Shown: positions 21,557-23,457 of the stretch, piece by piece
How positions within the stretch are numbered: position 1 is the stretch's first letter
Layout: every line of letters starts with the position of its first letter
Virus record (IMG/VR): IMGVR_UViG_3300021420_000119
Location: 1-23,457 of that record
Length of the DNA stretch: 23,457 bases
Source of the DNA: a virus
Strand: one strand, 5' to 3'
Program-made: the position numbers and the translations under genes
Notes under the pieces: generated by a model
Seen by the model: the letters and a program-made list of their open reading frames with translations, nothing else
What the model was told of the DNA's origin: nothing
Databases searched by the model: none

Positions 21557-21560
21557 CGGG

Positions 21561-21944
21561 ATGTACAGCAGCTTCCTCCTCGACACCGCGGTATGGGACC
21601 TCCTCGTCGACGCCAACGGCAACATGGCGGTGGCGTCGGAGCCGTACTCGCTGGCGCAGGACGCCGCGTCCGCGATCCAGACCTACCTCGGCGAGTATTA
21701 CTGGGACATCACGGTCGGCGTGCCGTGGCTGACGCAGATCCTCGGCCAGTCGCCGTCGCTGGCCCTGCTGAAGGCGCAGCTCGCCGAGACCGCCGTCGGC
21801 GCCAACCCCGACATCGCCTCGGCGACGGTCTTCATCTCGTCGTTCAACAACCGCGTCGTAACCGGCCAGGTTCAGATCGTCTCGGCGGCCGGCCAGACGG
21901 CGGCGGCCAACTTCGGCGTCGTCAACCTGCAGGGGAGCGGGTAG
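21561..21944 (+). CDS. Baseplate wedge protein, gp25-like
   Basis: A 127-aa protein of gp25/Mu gp46 size. Motifs: LLVDANGNMAVASEPYSLAQ with DAASAIQTYLGEYYWD, then GVPWLTQILGQSPSLALLKA and TAVGANPDIASATV. gp25-like proteins anchor the first sheath ring to the baseplate and form the base of the wedge. Its stop directly abuts the J-like gene start (TAG ATG), the conserved gp25-J order. Confidence 0.85.
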   Translation: MYSSFLLDTAVWDLLVDANGNMAVASEPYSLAQDAASAIQTYLGEYYWDITVGVPWLTQILGQSPSLALLKAQLAETAVGANPDIASATVFISSFNNRVVTGQVQIVSAAGQTAAANFGVVNLQGSG

Positions 21945-23457
21945 ATGGCGAACATCGGCACCACCAATACGCCGGCCATCGCATGGGGCCCGAACGGCCC
22001 GCAGGCGCCGTCCCCCCCGGCCATCCTCGTCGGCGTGCAGCAGGACTTCAACGTCGCCTTCAACGTCACCTTCAACTGGAATGGCGTCACCCCGCAGGGG
22101 CAGCTGACCTCGACCCTCGCGGCGGTCCTCGCCAACTACAACGCGGTAATGGTCTACTACGCGACGCAGGTCGACCCGGCGTACTCGCAGGGCCGGATGC
22201 AGGACGCGATCTGCCGCATCAACTTCCTCACCCGCAACCCGGCCAACTCGACGGTGCTGCAAGTCTCCTGCTCCGGCGCCGGGGCCAACATCCCGGCCGG
22301 GCCGCTCGCCTACGGCACCGTCGTCGACCCGTCCGGCAACCTTTACCAGTGTACCGGGGCCGGGACGCTCCCCGCCGGCGGCGGCTCGATCACGCTCTCC
22401 TTCGCGGCGGTGAACACCGGGCCGATCGCGGTGCCAAACTCGGTGAAGATCTACCGGGCGATCCCGGGGTGGGATTCGGCCGCCGTCGTCTCCGGCGTCG
22501 TGGGAAACAACACCGAAACCTCGCAGCAGTTCGAGCTGAGGCGGCGGAACTCCGTCGCTGCGACCGCGCGCAACAGCAACGGCGCCATCCTCGGCGCGGT
22601 GCTCTCGGTCCCCGGCGTACTCGACGCCTACGTCATCGACAACCCCTCGAACAACCCGCTGACGGTCGGCGGCTTCACCCTGGCGGCGCGCTCGATCTAC
22701 GTCGCGGTCACCGGCGGCGCGGCGCAGGCCGTCGGCAACGCGATCTGGACCAAGAAGCCGCCCGGCATCCCGATGAACGGTAACACGTCGGTCACCGTGA
22801 CGGACCAGAACCCGGGCTACTCGCCGCCGTTCCCGTCCTATACGATCACCTGGGAGACCCCGGCCGCGCTGCCGGTCTACTTCAACGTAACCATCGCCAG
22901 CTCCGCTCTGGTGCCGGCCAACGCTGCGGCGCAGATCCAGAGCGCCATCGTCAACGCCTTCAACGGGGCGAATACGGGGGCGAGCTTTACCGGCTCGATC
23001 TCTGGCAACGCCCTCACCGTCACCGCCGTAGCCGCCGGCACCGTCGCCGTCGGCCAGGCGCTTTCCGGCGCCGGCGTGGTACCGGGGACGACGATCGCGG
23101 GACTGCTGACCGGCGCCGGCAACGCCGGGACGTATACGGTCAGCCAGCCGCAGAACGTCGCATCGACCGCGATGACGACGACGCCGACGACGAACCTGAC
23201 GGTACCGCCGAAGGCCAGGATCGGCTCGACGATCTACGCCAGCCAGTACGGCGCCGTCGTCGCCGCTCTGGGGTCGTGGGCGGCGGTCAAGTCGATCCTG
23301 TGCGGCTCCGCCAACGACTCCGATGCGGCGTCCGTAGTCGGTTCCATCTCGGGTGCGACGCTGACGGTAAGGTCCGTCACCTCCGGGGCGCTGACCGTCG
23401 GGCAATGGCTTACGGGGTTCGACTCCGTCGCCGGCATCTCCGTCGGGACGACGATCA
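21945..23457 (+). CDS. Baseplate wedge protein J (gp6/Mu gp47-like), 3'-truncated by window, with beta modules
   Basis: Open from ATG 21945 to the window end (504 codons), no stop reached. Residues ~75-340 show J-like features: [40 protein letters not shown], an [10 protein letters not shown](N) segment, [55 protein letters not shown] proteins with gp25 form the baseplate wedge that triggers sheath contraction. From residue 348 a module starts ([12 protein letters not shown]), and a second starts at residue 464. The part between them ([20 protein letters not shown]) looks like resumption of the J C-terminal fold, so the modules are again insertions. Confidence 0.85.
   Translation, partial: MANIGTTNTPAIAWGPNGPQAPSPPAILVGVQQDFNVAFNVTFNWNGVTPQGQLTSTLAAVLANYNAVMVYYATQVDPAYSQGRMQDAICRINFLTRNPANSTVLQVSCSGAGANIPAGPLAYGTVVDPSGNLYQCTGAGTLPAGGGSITLSFAAVNTGPIAVPNSVKIYRAIPGWDSAAVVSGVVGNNTETSQQFELRRRNSVAATARNSNGAILGAVLSVPGVLDAYVIDNPSNNPLTVGGFTLAARSIYVAVTGGAAQAVGNAIWTKKPPGIPMNGNTSVTVTDQNPGYSPPFPSYTITWETPAALPVYFNVTIASSALVPANAAAQIQSAIVNAFNGANTGASFTGSISGNALTVTAVAAGTVAVGQALSGAGVVPGTTIAGLLTGAGNAGTYTVSQPQNVASTAMTTTPTTNLTVPPKARIGSTIYASQYGAVVAALGSWAAVKSILCGSANDSDAASVVGSISGATLTVRSVTSGALTVGQWLTGFDSVAGISVGTTI
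22986..23457 (+). repeat. Two beta modules in the J-like protein, the second cut by the window end
   Basis: Copy 1 (22986-~23182) reads [51 protein letters not shown], the closest to the consensus. Copy 2 starts at 23334 ([35 protein letters not shown]) and is incomplete. Confidence 0.82.

Noticed and set aside
21414-23405. 663-codon open frame on the minus strand opposite spike, gp25 and J genes
   Set aside because: Arg/Gly/Val-rich translation without domain features, opposite three clearly recognisable baseplate genes; a typical shadow of GC-rich coding DNA.

Overview
The window is a stretch of GC-rich tailed-phage (or prophage) DNA carrying the head, neck and contractile-tail morphogenesis genes. 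Nearly everything reads on the + strand in one tightly packed unit with ATGA, TGATG or GTGA overlaps. The protein families (DUF2213 protease/scaffold, structural cement, DUF2184-type capsid, DUF4054, DUF3383-type sheath, DUF3277-type tube, Pam3-like baseplate plug, HxH spike, gp25, J) indicate a myovirus with a short contractile tail. High GC and the flavour of the proteins suggest a GC-rich proteobacterial host, perhaps alphaproteobacterial. That is inference only. No integrase, tRNA, rRNA or CRISPR array is visible, so lifestyle cannot be decided.

Layout. 1-~723: the 3' part of a TnpB-bearing insertion element. 763-4566: small unknown proteins, a Nudix/DUF2213 fusion, an orphan HTH protein and the separated C-terminal (scaffold) half of DUF2213. 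4627-8534: cement, major capsid, a post-capsid protein and DUF4054 head completion. 9368-12676: tail completion and neck genes with a small-gene island (10410-11214) that includes a protein with a Sec signal. 13613-17443: sheath, tube and tail assembly chaperone. 17453-23457: tape measure, Dit-like protein, plug, hub, spike, gp25-like wedge and J-like protein, the last running off the window end.

Three layers are superimposed on this ordinary module. First, five free-standing homing-type endonucleases (two GIY-YIG, two HNH, one HNH-AP2) sit between virion genes, four co-directional and one antisense. With TnpB that makes six selfish nucleases in 23 kb. Virion genes beside them often have AT-richer, differently coded ends. 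Second, a beta-rich module of about 60 residues (GSI-G-LTV ... G-L-G-GV--T-I ... GTY-VS-Q) occurs at least nine times in five different virion proteins: cement, two neck proteins, sheath and J. Third, the tail chaperone gene carries a textbook programmed -1 frameshift signal: a slippery A AAT TTT, a 5-nt spacer and a perfect 8-bp stem. It fuses the gene to a second frame, as in lambda G-GT.
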